In this document: positions 9,839-20,317 of the stretch, one piece after another | Layout of the letters: every line of letters starts with the position of its first letter | Numbering within the stretch: position 1 is the first letter of the stretch | Assembly (NCBI RefSeq): GCF_000284515.1 | Contig: NC_017668.1 | Location: 4,086,633 to 4,150,632, forward strand | Direction of reading: 5' to 3' | Length of the DNA stretch: 64,000 nt | From: Halobacillus halophilus DSM 2266 | Lineage (GTDB): Bacteria > Bacillota > Bacilli > Bacillales > Halobacillaceae | Notes under the pieces: model-generated | Seen by the model: only the letters and a program-made list of their open reading frames with translations | Told to the model about the DNA's origin: nothing | Database searches by the model: none | Program-made: the position numbers and the translations under genes

Positions 9839-11152
9839 TTACTTGAAAAATGAAGCTGGATCCTCGAGTTTTCCATCTTTGTGAATTTCAAAATGCAAGT
9901 GAACACCCGTGGAGTTGCCCGTCGTCCCCATAACACCTAGCTTGTTTCCTTTTCGAACGGTCTCTCCTACCTCCACGTCAATCGAATCAAGGTGAGCATA
10001 AATCGTTTCATATCCGTTATTATGATCAATTACGACTTTATTGCCAAAACCACTCTGATATTCAGCCGTAACGACTTCTCCGTTATCAGCAGCCTTGATT
10101 GTACGGTCATCCACACCTGCAATATCAATTCCTTTATGATACCTTCCCCATCTTTCACCCACATGGCTCGTAATCGTTCCTTCAACTGCGGGCCAGGCGA
10201 AAGTCCCTGTACCACGCGAAGGGATGATTTTCGTTCCTTTAAGAATCACTTCTTCGACAGGTTCTTCCACCACTTCTTCTTTTAAGGTTTCTCTCGTTTC
10301 CACGCTTCCATTCTTTTTGGTAATCAAGGTATGGATTTCTTTTCTTCCATCGCTGCCTTCTTGTTTTGTTTCAGTCTCCCCTTTTAATAGATCGTTGGTT
10401 TCTACAATCTTTCGGGAAGACTCTATGGTTTGTTCCTGAACGTCTTTTTCTTTAACGACTACCTCGGTCAGAGGTTCGGAAACTTCCCCCTCAATCGGTT
10501 TATTTCCTCCCTGGCTTTCATCACTATTTTCCACCACAACTCCATTTTTCACCTCTTGCACGGCTTGTGAGACTGAAGATATTTGGGAAGGGTGAACCTC
10601 AGAGCTCTCTCCTTTAATTTCATGGCTGAGCTCAACCGATAAAATGCCGGATTCACCTTCTTCCTTCTCTATTGGTTTACCTTTCGAATCTTTGGACTCT
10701 AATTGAGTAAGAATGTTCTCTTCCACATATTTTTCTTTCAACCGCTTTTTAACGTCCTCTATTTCCTCATGGTCAGAAAGGTGAGCGACCGTTTGATCAT
10801 CTATGTTTACTTGAACGGATTCAGCAGAAACGGAAATCGATTCCTCTAATTGGTCCAGCACTTTCGCTTTATTGCTCTCAGACGAAAGATTTTTCTCACG
10901 CGTAAAGGTAATATCTTCGTTCAGTTTAAGGTCTTCTTCGCTATATGTGATTTCCGCTCGATGCACACGATCCTCGATAAAGGCCTGAATGTCTTCCTTT
11001 TTTTCTACGGTTCCGATAGATTCATCATCCACATATACCTGATACACCGTATTTAAATTCTTATCTGCATAAGCTGTCCCCACCGTTAAGCTTAATACCA
11101 GCACTCCTGTAAAAGCGGCCTTTGACAAAACCGCTCTTCTATCTTTCTTCAT
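9839..11152 (-). CDS. Secreted M23 murein metallopeptidase with G5 domain
   Basis: 437 residues from the ATG at 11150-11152, which follows AGGGGGAAAGG; an upstream in-frame ATG at 11212 lacks a ribosome-binding site. A signal peptide (KKDRRAVLSKAAF...GTAYA) is followed by a charged, Glu/Lys-rich central region, a G5-like domain (about 230-310, LTEVVVKEKDV) and a C-terminal LytM/peptidase M23 domain with zinc ligands in RYHKGIDIAG and GVHLHFEIHKDG. It probably cuts peptide cross-links in peptidoglycan. Its place next to walR suggests, but does not prove, WalR control; I found no clear WalR double box upstream. Confidence 0.88.
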   Translation of the reverse strand: MKKDRRAVLSKAAFTGVLVLSLTVGTAYADKNLNTVYQVYVDDESIGTVEKKEDIQAFIEDRVHRAEITYSEEDLKLNEDITFTREKNLSSESNKAKVLDQLEESISVSAESVQVNIDDQTVAHLSDHEEIEDVKKRLKEKYVEENILTQLESKDSKGKPIEKEEGESGILSVELSHEIKGESSEVHPSQISSVSQAVQEVKNGVVVENSDESQGGNKPIEGEVSEPLTEVVVKEKDVQEQTIESSRKIVETNDLLKGETETKQEGSDGRKEIHTLITKKNGSVETRETLKEEVVEEPVEEVILKGTKIIPSRGTGTFAWPAVEGTITSHVGERWGRYHKGIDIAGVDDRTIKAADNGEVVTAEYQSGFGNKVVIDHNNGYETIYAHLDSIDVEVGETVRKGNKLGVMGTTGNSTGVHLHFEIHKDGKLEDPASFFK

Positions 11153-11424
11153 TTCCTTTCCCCCTGTGAATCTATTTATCTCTTTTATTATCATTATTAT
11201 TAATATTTTCACTTAATAAACCTATCATATGAAAATTATTAATAAAACAGGGGATAGAAAATGTAATATTCTTATCATATACTTACCAAAACCAGGTATA
11301 AATGCTAATATTTCCGTCTTATGCATGCCCGAAAACATGGTAGAATATACTAGAATTCTAATATTTTCATTTAACTATATGAAAAGATTAGTAACAGAAG
11401 AAAGAATTGCATAATTTCATTATA

Positions 11425-11456
11425 CAAAAAAAGCCTGCGAGTTTATCGCAGACTTT
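11425..11456 (-). terminator. Terminator of the tRNA transcript
   Basis: On the minus strand GTCTGCGA-TAAAC-TCGCAGGC is followed by seven T, 10 bp after tRNA-Phe. The stretch between the M23 gene start and here (11153-11424) is very A/T-rich and I see no gene in it. Confidence 0.85.
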
Positions 11457-11465
11457 CACAAAGAG

Positions 11466-11538
<73 letters not shown>

Positions 11539-11740
11539 GTACTATAAAGTTTTCTTCTTTGTTCACTCAACCCAGCTAATTTTCGACATTTACACTAGCG
11601 GCTGAACCAGAGATTTCCTTATTCATTCGCAGTTGAACGATTTTCAGCACGTTCATTAAATAAAAAAGCATTTATTTGTCAAAAACTATTCACGTATATT
11701 CGTTAAATTTCTAACTTTGTACATGTTATAATAGCAATGG

Positions 11741-11814
11741 CGGTCCGGACGGGACTCGAACCCGCGACCTCCTGCGTGACAGGCAGGCATTCTAACCAAC
11801 TGAACTACCGGACC
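11741..11814 (-). tRNA. tRNA-Asp (GTC)
   Basis: 74 nt cloverleaf: acceptor GGTCCGG/CCGGACC with discriminator G, anticodon stem CCTGC/GCAGG with loop CTGTCAC giving GTC, T-arm GCGGG TTCGAGT CCCGT. CCA is not encoded. A TTGCGC-17-TATGAT promoter can be read on the minus strand just upstream (about 11830-11875). Confidence 0.98.
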
Positions 11815-11970
11815 ATGATCGCTTTCTTACTGCGACGTTTAACATCATATCATATGCATATATCAGGCGCAATACTATTTTTTCGTACCGGACGTATTTC
11901 GCTTTTCATATCACCTATGCAAGCTCACATATAATCTTTACAAGACTACTTTTTAGGAAGGAGGGATCCT

Positions 11971-12453
11971 TTGAAGAAAACATTACGGTCTATTTCTTTT
12001 GTACTTATTATTTTATTGATTGCCATGCTCGGCTATTTAAAATTGAATCCACCCCTGACGCAGGGTTCGATTGGAACGACAAGTGACAAGCTATCTGTTA
12101 TTGTGGCCCTCGGAAACAAGCATTTATTAGGGAACATCCACATTACCGACGTTTCGATAAATGCAAATCAGGCGCCTACGAAGGTGCGCATGCAGGTCAG
12201 TAACTCTACGAAAGGTTTTATCATCACAGATACTTATCAGCCTTATGAGGAAGAATACGGAATGAAAGACTACGAGACGATTGCACTCGAACCAAAAAGC
12301 GCTCCTATACCATTCTCCAAGCAGGCAAAAGCGGGTTCTGAAAATCCTGCCAGGATCTACGGTTTAAGCATAACAGAAGACACCCCGATTGAACGGATCA
12401 ATGTGACGTACCGCTACCTGGGTATTTCATTTGTAAAAACCATTAATGTGTAA
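11971..12453 (+). CDS. Hypothetical membrane-anchored protein
   Basis: 160 residues that I cannot assign to a known family. It begins with a TTG codon after AAGGAGGGA. An N-terminal hydrophobic helix (about 8-25) suggests a membrane anchor or uncleaved signal; the rest (about 30-160) looks like a small beta-rich extracytoplasmic domain with PTKVRMQVSNSTKGF and INVTYRYLGISF. It is a single gene, divergent from the tRNA pair and convergent with the LOG gene, and ends at a shared terminator. Confidence 0.6.
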   Translation: MKKTLRSISFVLIILLIAMLGYLKLNPPLTQGSIGTTSDKLSVIVALGNKHLLGNIHITDVSINANQAPTKVRMQVSNSTKGFIITDTYQPYEEEYGMKDYETIALEPKSAPIPFSKQAKAGSENPARIYGLSITEDTPIERINVTYRYLGISFVKTINV

Positions 12454-12481
12454 AAAAAAGACCAGCGCTGGTCTTTTTTTT
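12453..12481. terminator. Bidirectional terminator
   Basis: AAAAAGACCAGC-GCTGGTCTTTTT is a near-perfect palindrome with A and T runs on both sides, serving both the 11971 gene and the LOG gene. Confidence 0.9.
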
Positions 12482-13034
12482 ATTGATCGCTCGAAGGATA
12501 GGTATTCAGCTTGTCTAACAGTTCATAAGGGTCAGAGGAATCTACAAGGATGCTCCGATTGCTTTCAGGAACAAATCCTGCCTCAATAGCATGCTCAATT
12601 AATCGTTTTAAAGGGGTATAGTACTCTTCAATATTGAATAAAGCCACTGGTTTTTTGTGCAGTCCTATTTGAGCCCAGCTCACGGTCTCAAATAATTCTT
12701 CAAACGTTCCAAAGCCGCCGGGGAGTGCAATATACCCATCCGCAAGTTCACTCATCTTTGCTTTTCGCTCGTGCATCGTGTCCACCTCAATAAAGCTGCT
12801 CAGTTCCGTGTGGACGATTTCACGGTCAAATAACTCCGTAGGCATGACCCCCGTGACCTTTCCTCCCTGCTGAAGTATGCTGTCGGCAAGTACACCCATC
12901 AAACCGCTTTTGGCTCCACCGTATACCAGCTCAATATTTTTCTCTGCAAAGGCTTTTCCGAGTTTCTTGGCTTCTTCCGTATAGGCTGGGTTGTGCCCGG
13001 TACTTGAACCTGCAAATACACATATTTGTTTCAC
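12480..13034 (-). CDS. LOG-family (YvdD-like) nucleotide phosphoribohydrolase
   Basis: The Rossmann-like LOG fold is shown by CVFAGSSTGHNP, YGGAKSGLMG and the signature PGGFGTFEELFE. Members release free base from nucleoside 5'-monophosphates (cytokinin-activating enzymes in plants); the bacterial role is uncertain. I choose the GTG at 13034 as start because the product then begins (M)KQICVFAG like the Bacillus homologue and an AAGGAG site is about 10 bases upstream; another in-frame GTG nine bases earlier lies too close to that site. The start codon lies inside a perfect parS site. Confidence 0.85.
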   Translation of the reverse strand: MKQICVFAGSSTGHNPAYTEEAKKLGKAFAEKNIELVYGGAKSGLMGVLADSILQQGGKVTGVMPTELFDREIVHTELSSFIEVDTMHERKAKMSELADGYIALPGGFGTFEELFETVSWAQIGLHKKPVALFNIEEYYTPLKRLIEHAIEAGFVPESNRSILVDSSDPYELLDKLNTYPSSDQ

Positions 13035-13042
13035 GTGAAACA
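13027..13042. promoter_or_regulatory. parS site 1
   Basis: TGTTTCACGTGAAACA is an exact match to the Bacillus parS consensus TGTTNCACGTGAAACA, bound by ParB (Spo0J). It overlaps the ribosome-binding region and start codon of the LOG gene. Confidence 0.95.
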
Positions 13043-13109
13043 CTCTCCTTCTCTTCTTATCATAAGCAAAACACGCCTGACTTAGCCAAGCCAGGCGTTA
13101 TAACTCCAT

Positions 13110-14429
<1,320 letters not shown>

Positions 14430-14443
14430 TTATTTCCACCGTC

Positions 14444-14472
14444 AGTTTACCAATGATATCCTTGCAAGTCAA
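14444..14472 (-). promoter_or_regulatory. purA promoter
   Basis: On the minus strand TTGACT (14467-14472), 17 bases, TAAACT (14444-14449), about 45 bp upstream of the purA start. Confidence 0.6.
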
Positions 14473-14474
14473 CG

Positions 14475-14522
14475 CAATTCCCGAACAATAAACCAAATAA
14501 TCCATTTAATAGTTCGGTTATC
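14475..14522. promoter_or_regulatory. Candidate PurR operator (two inverted PurBoxes)
   Basis: CCGAAC at 14481-14486 within A/T-rich flanks and GTTCGG at 14512-14517 on the other strand form a facing pair like the two PurBoxes (core CCGAAC) that PurR binds in Bacillus. They lie directly upstream of the purA -35 hexamer, so PurR bound here could block purA transcription. The 25 bp gap between cores is slightly wider than I would expect. Confidence 0.65.
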
Positions 14523-14566
14523 ACAAACCGCATTTCATTATAAATGCTTACATTTACTTATCAGGA

Positions 14567-14595
14567 TTGAAATATTATCCTTCCTGACTTATGAT
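14567..14595 (+). promoter_or_regulatory. Promoter of the DeoR-HAD operon
   Basis: TTGAAA (14567-14572), 17 bases, TATGAT (14590-14595), 31 bp before the ATG at 14627. Confidence 0.6.
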
Positions 14596-14626
14596 GACTT
14601 ATATAATACGTACAGGGAGGGAATCG

Positions 14627-15406
14627 ATGTATCAGGAAGAACGATTGGTGGAAATCGTGGATTACATAAACGAAAATCGGCGGATTTCCGTGGATCAAAT
14701 TTGTGAATTATTTAATGTATCCAGAGATACCGCAAGAAGAGACCTTGTTAAATTAGAAAATAAAAAAGCGATTGTCCGAACCAGAGGTGGAGCGATCTCA
14801 CCTGGAACCAGCCCTGAAATTAAAAATTATCGGCACCGTCTTCACAGCGTATCTAGTGAAAAAAGAGAAATTGGAAAGCGTGCCGCATCTCTCCTGGAAC
14901 CAGGTGATACCGTCATTCTTGATACTTCTACCACTGTGCAGGCATGTGCGGGAGAACTGGAAAACACGGAAATGACCGTCATCACGAATTCCATTCACCA
15001 GGCTGAGATTCTATCAGGTAAAGATCATCTCAGAATTCATCTTCTTGGCGGGCAGCTTCATAAAGAACATGGTTTCCTGTACGGAACATCTACCATCGAC
15101 AAACTGAACCAGTATCATGTCGATAAGGTATTTATAGGTGTAGTAGGCATATCTGAGCAAGGCTTGACCGTGGGGCATGAAGAGGATGGAATGGTGAAGC
15201 GCAAGATGATAGAACAGGCCAAGCAGGTAATCGTGCTTGCCGACCACACTAAGATCGGACTCACGGAGTTCTTTCAGTTCGCTACATTAGAAGATATTGA
15301 CGTTATGATTACGGATTGCACACCTGGAAAGAATTTCTGCGAACTGCTTGAAATTAATCGTGTAGAATTACTTGTAACGGAGGAGGAGAAAGATATATGG
15401 AGTTAA
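14627..15406 (+). CDS. DeoR-family transcriptional regulator
   Basis: 259 residues from the ATG after ACAGGGAGGG; an earlier in-frame ATG at 14591 lies within the promoter. Winged helix-turn-helix (about 5-58: ISVDQICELFNVSRDTARRDL) followed by a DeoR C-terminal sugar-phosphate-sensing domain (about 75-235, LEPGDTVILDTSTTVQA). Such proteins usually repress sugar-phosphate metabolism genes. It overlaps the next gene by 10 bp, so the HAD phosphatase is probably part of the same response; the effector is unknown. Confidence 0.92.
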   Translation: MYQEERLVEIVDYINENRRISVDQICELFNVSRDTARRDLVKLENKKAIVRTRGGAISPGTSPEIKNYRHRLHSVSSEKREIGKRAASLLEPGDTVILDTSTTVQACAGELENTEMTVITNSIHQAEILSGKDHLRIHLLGGQLHKEHGFLYGTSTIDKLNQYHVDKVFIGVVGISEQGLTVGHEEDGMVKRKMIEQAKQVIVLADHTKIGLTEFFQFATLEDIDVMITDCTPGKNFCELLEINRVELLVTEEEKDIWS

Positions 15407-16251
15407 TTGCGATTGATTTAGACGGCACCCTGCTAAACAGCAGCCACACGATTAGCAAGGAGAATATAGAAGCTATTAAATACGCGCAGCAGCAAGGAGT
15501 AGAAGTGGTGGTTGCTACTGGACGGGCTGAGTTCGATGTCCGGGAAGTATTTGCTCATACGAACCTCACAACGTGGGTCATTGGGGCGAACGGAGCTACC
15601 ATTCACCGCCCGAACGGCACGCTGTTCGATTCCGTACCAATTGAAGAAAAAGACGCGGACGCCATATTAAGCTGGCTGGAACAGGAACAATTCTATTACG
15701 AAGTATTCAGTGATTCTTCCATCTTAACCCCTCAAAATGGACACAGGCTCTTACAAATGGAAATGGATCGCATCAAGAGTGCCAACCCCGAGGCTGATTT
15801 AGAAGAGCTTGAACAAGCCCTTGAAAAGCAATTCAGCCAGACCGGATTTTATCATGTTGATTCATACAAGGATATTACAGAGGCGGGATCGCCTGTATAT
15901 AATATCCTGGCCTTTTCATTTGAACAGGAAAAGCTGGACAAAGGCTGGCGCACATTTGAATCGAACCCCGATCTTACCCTTGTCAGTTCAGCCAACCATA
16001 ACTTTGAGTTTGAGCATAAAGATGCGTCTAAAGGGCTCGCCCTGCAAAAGCTGGCCGCCCATCTGGACCTTCCAATCAGCGAAACTGCTGCGATTGGAGA
16101 CAGCCCCAATGACCTTTCCATGCTTCATGCGGCCGGTCATAGTGCGGCCATGGCAAATGCGAAAGACGTAGTAAAAGAAGCCAGTGATTTTATAACCGCC
16201 CACAACGACAGCCACGGCGTAGCCCAGGCCATCTACCATTGGCTGAAATAA
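15397..16251 (+). CDS. Cof-type HAD-superfamily phosphatase
   Basis: 284 residues. Catalytic motif I IAIDLDGTLLNS, motif II VVATGRA, and motif III/IV KGLALQKL...AAIGDSPNDLSML mark the Cof/YwpJ type IIB HAD phosphatases, which hydrolyse sugar phosphates or related small phosphates. Co-transcribed with the preceding DeoR regulator. Confidence 0.92.
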   Translation: MELIAIDLDGTLLNSSHTISKENIEAIKYAQQQGVEVVVATGRAEFDVREVFAHTNLTTWVIGANGATIHRPNGTLFDSVPIEEKDADAILSWLEQEQFYYEVFSDSSILTPQNGHRLLQMEMDRIKSANPEADLEELEQALEKQFSQTGFYHVDSYKDITEAGSPVYNILAFSFEQEKLDKGWRTFESNPDLTLVSSANHNFEFEHKDASKGLALQKLAAHLDLPISETAAIGDSPNDLSMLHAAGHSAAMANAKDVVKEASDFITAHNDSHGVAQAIYHWLK

Positions 16252-16298
16252 TCAGTTCCAATAAATGGATGACCTGAGGTGGAAATATCAGTCAGACA

Positions 16299-16345
16299 AA
16301 AACCCCCGCCAGGAGCTGATGATCAGCTTCTGGCGGGGGTTTTTA
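16299..16345. terminator. Bidirectional terminator
   Basis: AACCCCCGCCAGGAGCTGAT and its inverse meet at GAT-GATC and are flanked by A5 and T5; it separates the convergent HAD and helicase genes. Confidence 0.92.
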
Positions 16346-16356
16346 CATGATAAGAA

Positions 16357-17718
16357 TTAGGCCGGAGGAATGTCTGCTTCGCTATAGCGGTGGTCCAAAT
16401 CTACGAACTTGTTATATTCTTTCACGAAGGCAAGTTCGACGTTACCAACCGGGCCATTCCTTTGTTTGGATATAATAATTTCAATAATGTTCTGGTTCTC
16501 CGATTCCTGATCGTAATAGTCATCACGGTACAAGAAGCCAACAATATCGGCATCCTGCTCGATCGACCCTGACTCACGCAGATCTGACATCATTGGACGC
16601 TTGTCCTGACGGGATTCTACGCCACGTGACAGCTGTGATAAGGCAATGAGAGGAACATTAAGCTCACGCGCGAGCCCCTTCAAGGAACGTGAAATCTCAG
16701 AAACCTCCTGCTGTCGGTTTTCCTTGGAATTAGCGCTTCCCTGAATTAATTGTAGATAATCGATAAGGATCATACCAAGACCGTGTTCTTGCTTTAATCG
16801 TCGGCATTTAGAGCGAATTTCACTAACACGGATACCGGGTGTATCATCAATATAGATTCCGGCATTCGATAAACTCCCCATAGCCATGGTCAGCTTATTC
16901 CAGTCTTCTGCTTCCATGTGGCCTGTACGAAGCCGCTGCGCATCAATGTTCCCTTCCGCACACAGCATACGGGAAACAAGCTGATCCGCTCCCATCTCCA
17001 AACTGAAGATCGCCACATTCTCTTCTGTATGAACAGCCACATTCTGAGCAATATTCAAAGCAAAGGCTGTCTTACCCATAGAAGGACGGGCTGCGATGAT
17101 AATCAGATCATTTCGCTGGAACCCGGAGGTAATATTATCAAGATCACGATAACCCGTCGGAATTCCGGTTACGCCGCCTTCTTGATTGTGAAGCTGTTCG
17201 ATATTATCGTAAACATCGATTAATACGTCTTTGATACTTTTAAAAGCACTGGAGTTTTTTCGCTGGGAAACTTCCAGAATATCTTTTTCAGCTGAGTTCA
17301 GGACATCCTCTAAATCTTCTTCTTCTGAATACCCGGTGGTTACGATGTTCGTGGCTGTCCTGATCAAACTTCTTAACGTTGATTTCTCGCTGACAATCTT
17401 CGTATAGTACGTAATATTGGCTGCCGTGGGTACAGAGTTCGCTACATCGGTAAGGTAAGAGACCCCACCCACTTCTTCAAGGACTTTATTATTGGATAAA
17501 GCCGAAGTCACCGTCACCAGGTCAATGGGTTCTCCTTTATCAGCCAGCGTCATCATGACTTCAAAAATCCGCTGATGACTGGCACGGTAGAAGTCTTCGG
17601 GCAGCAAATATTCTGAGGCAGTGGACATGGCTTCAGGTTCTAAAAAGACCGCACCCAATACCGCCTGTTCAGCTTCAATATTATGGGGCGGCGTGCGGTC
17701 ATTCCATACTTCACTCAC
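16357..17718 (-). CDS. dnaB: Replicative DNA helicase (DnaB family; B. subtilis DnaC)
   Basis: 453 residues from the GTG at 17716-17718, preceded by AGAGGAGG; a TTG nine codons upstream gives a longer frame but has no ribosome-binding site, and the shorter product (M)SEVWNDRTPPHNIEAEQ aligns with the known N-terminus. The N-terminal DnaB domain is followed by the RecA-like motor with Walker A AARPSMGKTAF, Walker B ILIDYLQLI and the FLYRDDYYD region. Hexameric helicase at the replication fork. The yybS-gdpP-rplI-dnaB order is conserved. Confidence 0.97.
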   Translation of the reverse strand: MSEVWNDRTPPHNIEAEQAVLGAVFLEPEAMSTASEYLLPEDFYRASHQRIFEVMMTLADKGEPIDLVTVTSALSNNKVLEEVGGVSYLTDVANSVPTAANITYYTKIVSEKSTLRSLIRTATNIVTTGYSEEEDLEDVLNSAEKDILEVSQRKNSSAFKSIKDVLIDVYDNIEQLHNQEGGVTGIPTGYRDLDNITSGFQRNDLIIIAARPSMGKTAFALNIAQNVAVHTEENVAIFSLEMGADQLVSRMLCAEGNIDAQRLRTGHMEAEDWNKLTMAMGSLSNAGIYIDDTPGIRVSEIRSKCRRLKQEHGLGMILIDYLQLIQGSANSKENRQQEVSEISRSLKGLARELNVPLIALSQLSRGVESRQDKRPMMSDLRESGSIEQDADIVGFLYRDDYYDQESENQNIIEIIISKQRNGPVGNVELAFVKEYNKFVDLDHRYSEADIPPA

Positions 17719-17870
17719 TAGCTGTTCCTCCTCTGGTTGGTTCAAAACAAAATATAAGCACCCGACCCTTCACTGCTTCACACACATGTTCCAATCGTGC
17801 TGAGGGTTAAAAGGCCAGGCGCTCATAATAGATGCTTCATAAACGAAATTTCAGATCATAATCAGGTCGT

Positions 17871-18317
17871 TTATTTTTCTTCGATGTGAACACGGATCGT
17901 ACCCGTTACTTCAGGGTGAAGCTTCACCGGTACATTCGTGTAACCAAGGTTACGGATCGGATCATCCAGTTCGATTTTTCGTTTGTCAATTTTGATATTA
18001 TGAGCTTTCTTCAATTCTTCAGCAATTTGCTTGCTTGTAATAGAGCCGAACAGACGACCATTATCGCCGGACTTAGCTGTTAGTTTGACTTCCATATCTT
18101 TTAAGGATTCTTTCAGCTTTTCGGCTTCATCGATTTCCTCCTGGGCTTTTTGCTCCTGTTTGGCATCAATCGCTTTCTGAGCCTGGACGTTCCCTTTAGT
18201 CGCTTCAACCGCTAAGTTATTTTTAAGAAGATAGTTGCGGGCATAGCCATCAGATACGTCCTTGATTTCGCCTTTTTTCCCTTTACCTTTTACATCTTGA
18301 TTAAAAATTACCTTCAT
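17871..18317 (-). CDS. rplI: 50S ribosomal protein L9
   Basis: 148 residues: N-terminal domain [20 protein letters not shown] with the GYARNYL motif, a long connecting helix (about 45-80) and the C-terminal domain with the [12 protein letters not shown] motif. It binds 23S rRNA domain V. The start overlaps the gdpP stop by 4 bp. Confidence 0.98.
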   Translation of the reverse strand: MKVIFNQDVKGKGKKGEIKDVSDGYARNYLLKNNLAVEATKGNVQAQKAIDAKQEQKAQEEIDEAEKLKESLKDMEVKLTAKSGDNGRLFGSITSKQIAEELKKAHNIKIDKRKIELDDPIRNLGYTNVPVKLHPEVTGTIRVHIEEK

Positions 18318-20287
18318 TCTGTGTCTCCCCCTTCAAAATACTCGTCAATTATATCTTGCAACAATGCTTTCGCATCTTCAATCGTTGTGTCTTCAAGCTG
18401 AGTAGCGGCGTTCGTTAAGTGGCCGCCTCCATTCATTCGTTCCATAAGAACTTGAACGTTAATATCGCCTAGAGAACGGGCACTGATTCCAATACGCTTA
18501 TCCTTACGCTCCGATATAACGAAGGATGCGACAATACCACTCATCGTAAGGAGTGTATCGGCAGCTTGTGCAATAATGACGGGGCCATAGGTTTCCCCTT
18601 TATTCCCGGTTGATATGGCTACGCCGTCCCGGTACACTTCCGCTCGCTCAATCAACTTACTTCTTCGGATATAAACATCCAGATCTTCTTTCATAAACTT
18701 CTGAACCTGGACCGTGTCAGCTCCTTTTGATCTCAAATAAGAAGCAGCATCAAATGTCCGTGATCCGGTCCGCAGCGTGAAGCTCTTCGTGTCGACAATA
18801 ATCCCTGCAAGCAGAGCAGTGGATTCAAGCATCGAAAGCTTGAGTTTCTTAGGCTGGTATTCCAGCAATTCCGTCACTAATTCCGCTGTCGAAGAAGCAT
18901 ACGGCTCCATATAGACAAGTGTAGGATCAGAGATAAACTCTTCTGCCCGGCGGTGGTGGTCAATTACGACCACATGCTCGGTTTTCGAAAGTAATTTCTC
19001 TTCCATGACTAAGGAAGGCTTGTGCGTATCCACGACTACCAGCAAGGAGTTATTCGTCACCATTTCCAGAGCATCTTCCGGCGGGATAAAGTACTGCCAT
19101 AGATCTTCATCTTGCTCAATTTCTTCGATCATACGCTGAACGCCTGTATCAATATCATTTGGGTCAAGAACAATGGCTGCCTGTTTATCATTAGCCTGAG
19201 CAATTTTCAGAATCCCGATGGAAGCCCCGATCGAGTCCATATCCGGTGATTTATGGCCCATAATCAGAACTTTTTCACTTTCCTGGACCAATTCTTTCAT
19301 GGCGTGGGAAATAACACGGGCACGAACACGCGTCCTTTTTTCCATTGGATTCGTCTTACCGCCATAGAAACGTACTTTTCCTGTATCATCCTTGATCGCA
19401 ACCTGATCACCGCCGCGCCCGAGAGCAAGATCCAGGCTGGACTGAGAGAGTTCTCCCAGTTCCGGAAGACTGATCGGACCAACACCGATACCGAAACTGA
19501 GCGTAAGAGGCACGTTCTGATCTGTGATCAGCTCACGGACATCATCAAGGATTTCGAATTTAGCTTTTTCTAATTTTTTCAGAATTTCATGGTTCATGAC
19601 CGCCACAAAGCGTTCTTGAGAGGTACGCTTCAAGTAGATTCCATAATTCCCAGCCCATCTATTTAAAATAGAGGTAACTTGGGAGTTTATATGACTCTTG
19701 GCCGTATCATCCATTCCCTGCGTAATTTCTTCATAATTATCGAGGAATATAATGGCCAGAACGGTTTGTTCGTTTTTATAAAGATTATAAGTCTCCGTTT
19801 GTTTCGTACGATCAAATAAATAGAGCAACCGCTCATCTTTTTTAATAATCGTCTGAAGTTTGTAGTCCCCTACTGTAATCCAGACTTCGCTCTCATCTTC
19901 TTTAATAGGTGCAATCAACTGGTCAGATAATTGCTTAAGAGATTTACCTACAATGGTGTCATCCTTTGTAAACCTATTCATATAAGGGTTAGCCCATTCA
20001 ATTTTATAGTTTTCACTAAATAAAATAATTCCGATAGGCATCTCAAGCAGCGCCTCTTCCCCTACTTTTTTCACCCGGTAGGAAAGAGTCGATATATATT
20101 CTTCCGTTTCGTTAATCATGTTCTGCTCAGTTCGGACACTGTAGAAGATCGAGGCTGCTAAAAACAGCGTCATCATCATCCCAAGGGTCCACTGATAATA
20201 CCAAATAAAGGCAAGCAGGACTAAGGAAATCACATAAATAATCCATAAGTGTCCGCTCATTGTTGGCTTTTTAAAAAAGTTAGGCAT
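18314..20287 (-). CDS. gdpP: GdpP cyclic-di-AMP phosphodiesterase
   Basis: 657 residues: two membrane helices (about 10-55), PAS domain (about 80-150), degenerate GGDEF (about 175-300), DHH domain with [12 protein letters not shown] and [11 protein letters not shown], and DHHA1 with GGGHLTNAA. It hydrolyses c-di-AMP to pApA and so affects potassium and osmolyte balance and wall stress. Coupled by overlap with rplI. Confidence 0.97.
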   Translation of the reverse strand: MPNFFKKPTMSGHLWIIYVISLVLLAFIWYYQWTLGMMMTLFLAASIFYSVRTEQNMINETEEYISTLSYRVKKVGEEALLEMPIGIILFSENYKIEWANPYMNRFTKDDTIVGKSLKQLSDQLIAPIKEDESEVWITVGDYKLQTIIKKDERLLYLFDRTKQTETYNLYKNEQTVLAIIFLDNYEEITQGMDDTAKSHINSQVTSILNRWAGNYGIYLKRTSQERFVAVMNHEILKKLEKAKFEILDDVRELITDQNVPLTLSFGIGVGPISLPELGELSQSSLDLALGRGGDQVAIKDDTGKVRFYGGKTNPMEKRTRVRARVISHAMKELVQESEKVLIMGHKSPDMDSIGASIGILKIAQANDKQAAIVLDPNDIDTGVQRMIEEIEQDEDLWQYFIPPEDALEMVTNNSLLVVVDTHKPSLVMEEKLLSKTEHVVVIDHHRRAEEFISDPTLVYMEPYASSTAELVTELLEYQPKKLKLSMLESTALLAGIIVDTKSFTLRTGSRTFDAASYLRSKGADTVQVQKFMKEDLDVYIRRSKLIERAEVYRDGVAISTGNKGETYGPVIIAQAADTLLTMSGIVASFVISERKDKRIGISARSLGDINVQVLMERMNGGGHLTNAATQLEDTTIEDAKALLQDIIDEYFEGGDTE

Positions 20288-20317
20288 TCCATTCAGCTCC
20301 TACCATCTTATACGAGC

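Noticed and set aside
11153..11424. WalR double box upstream of the M23 gene
   Set aside because: Only an isolated TGTAAT half-site is visible; the paired TGTWAH-N5-TGTWAH pattern is missing.
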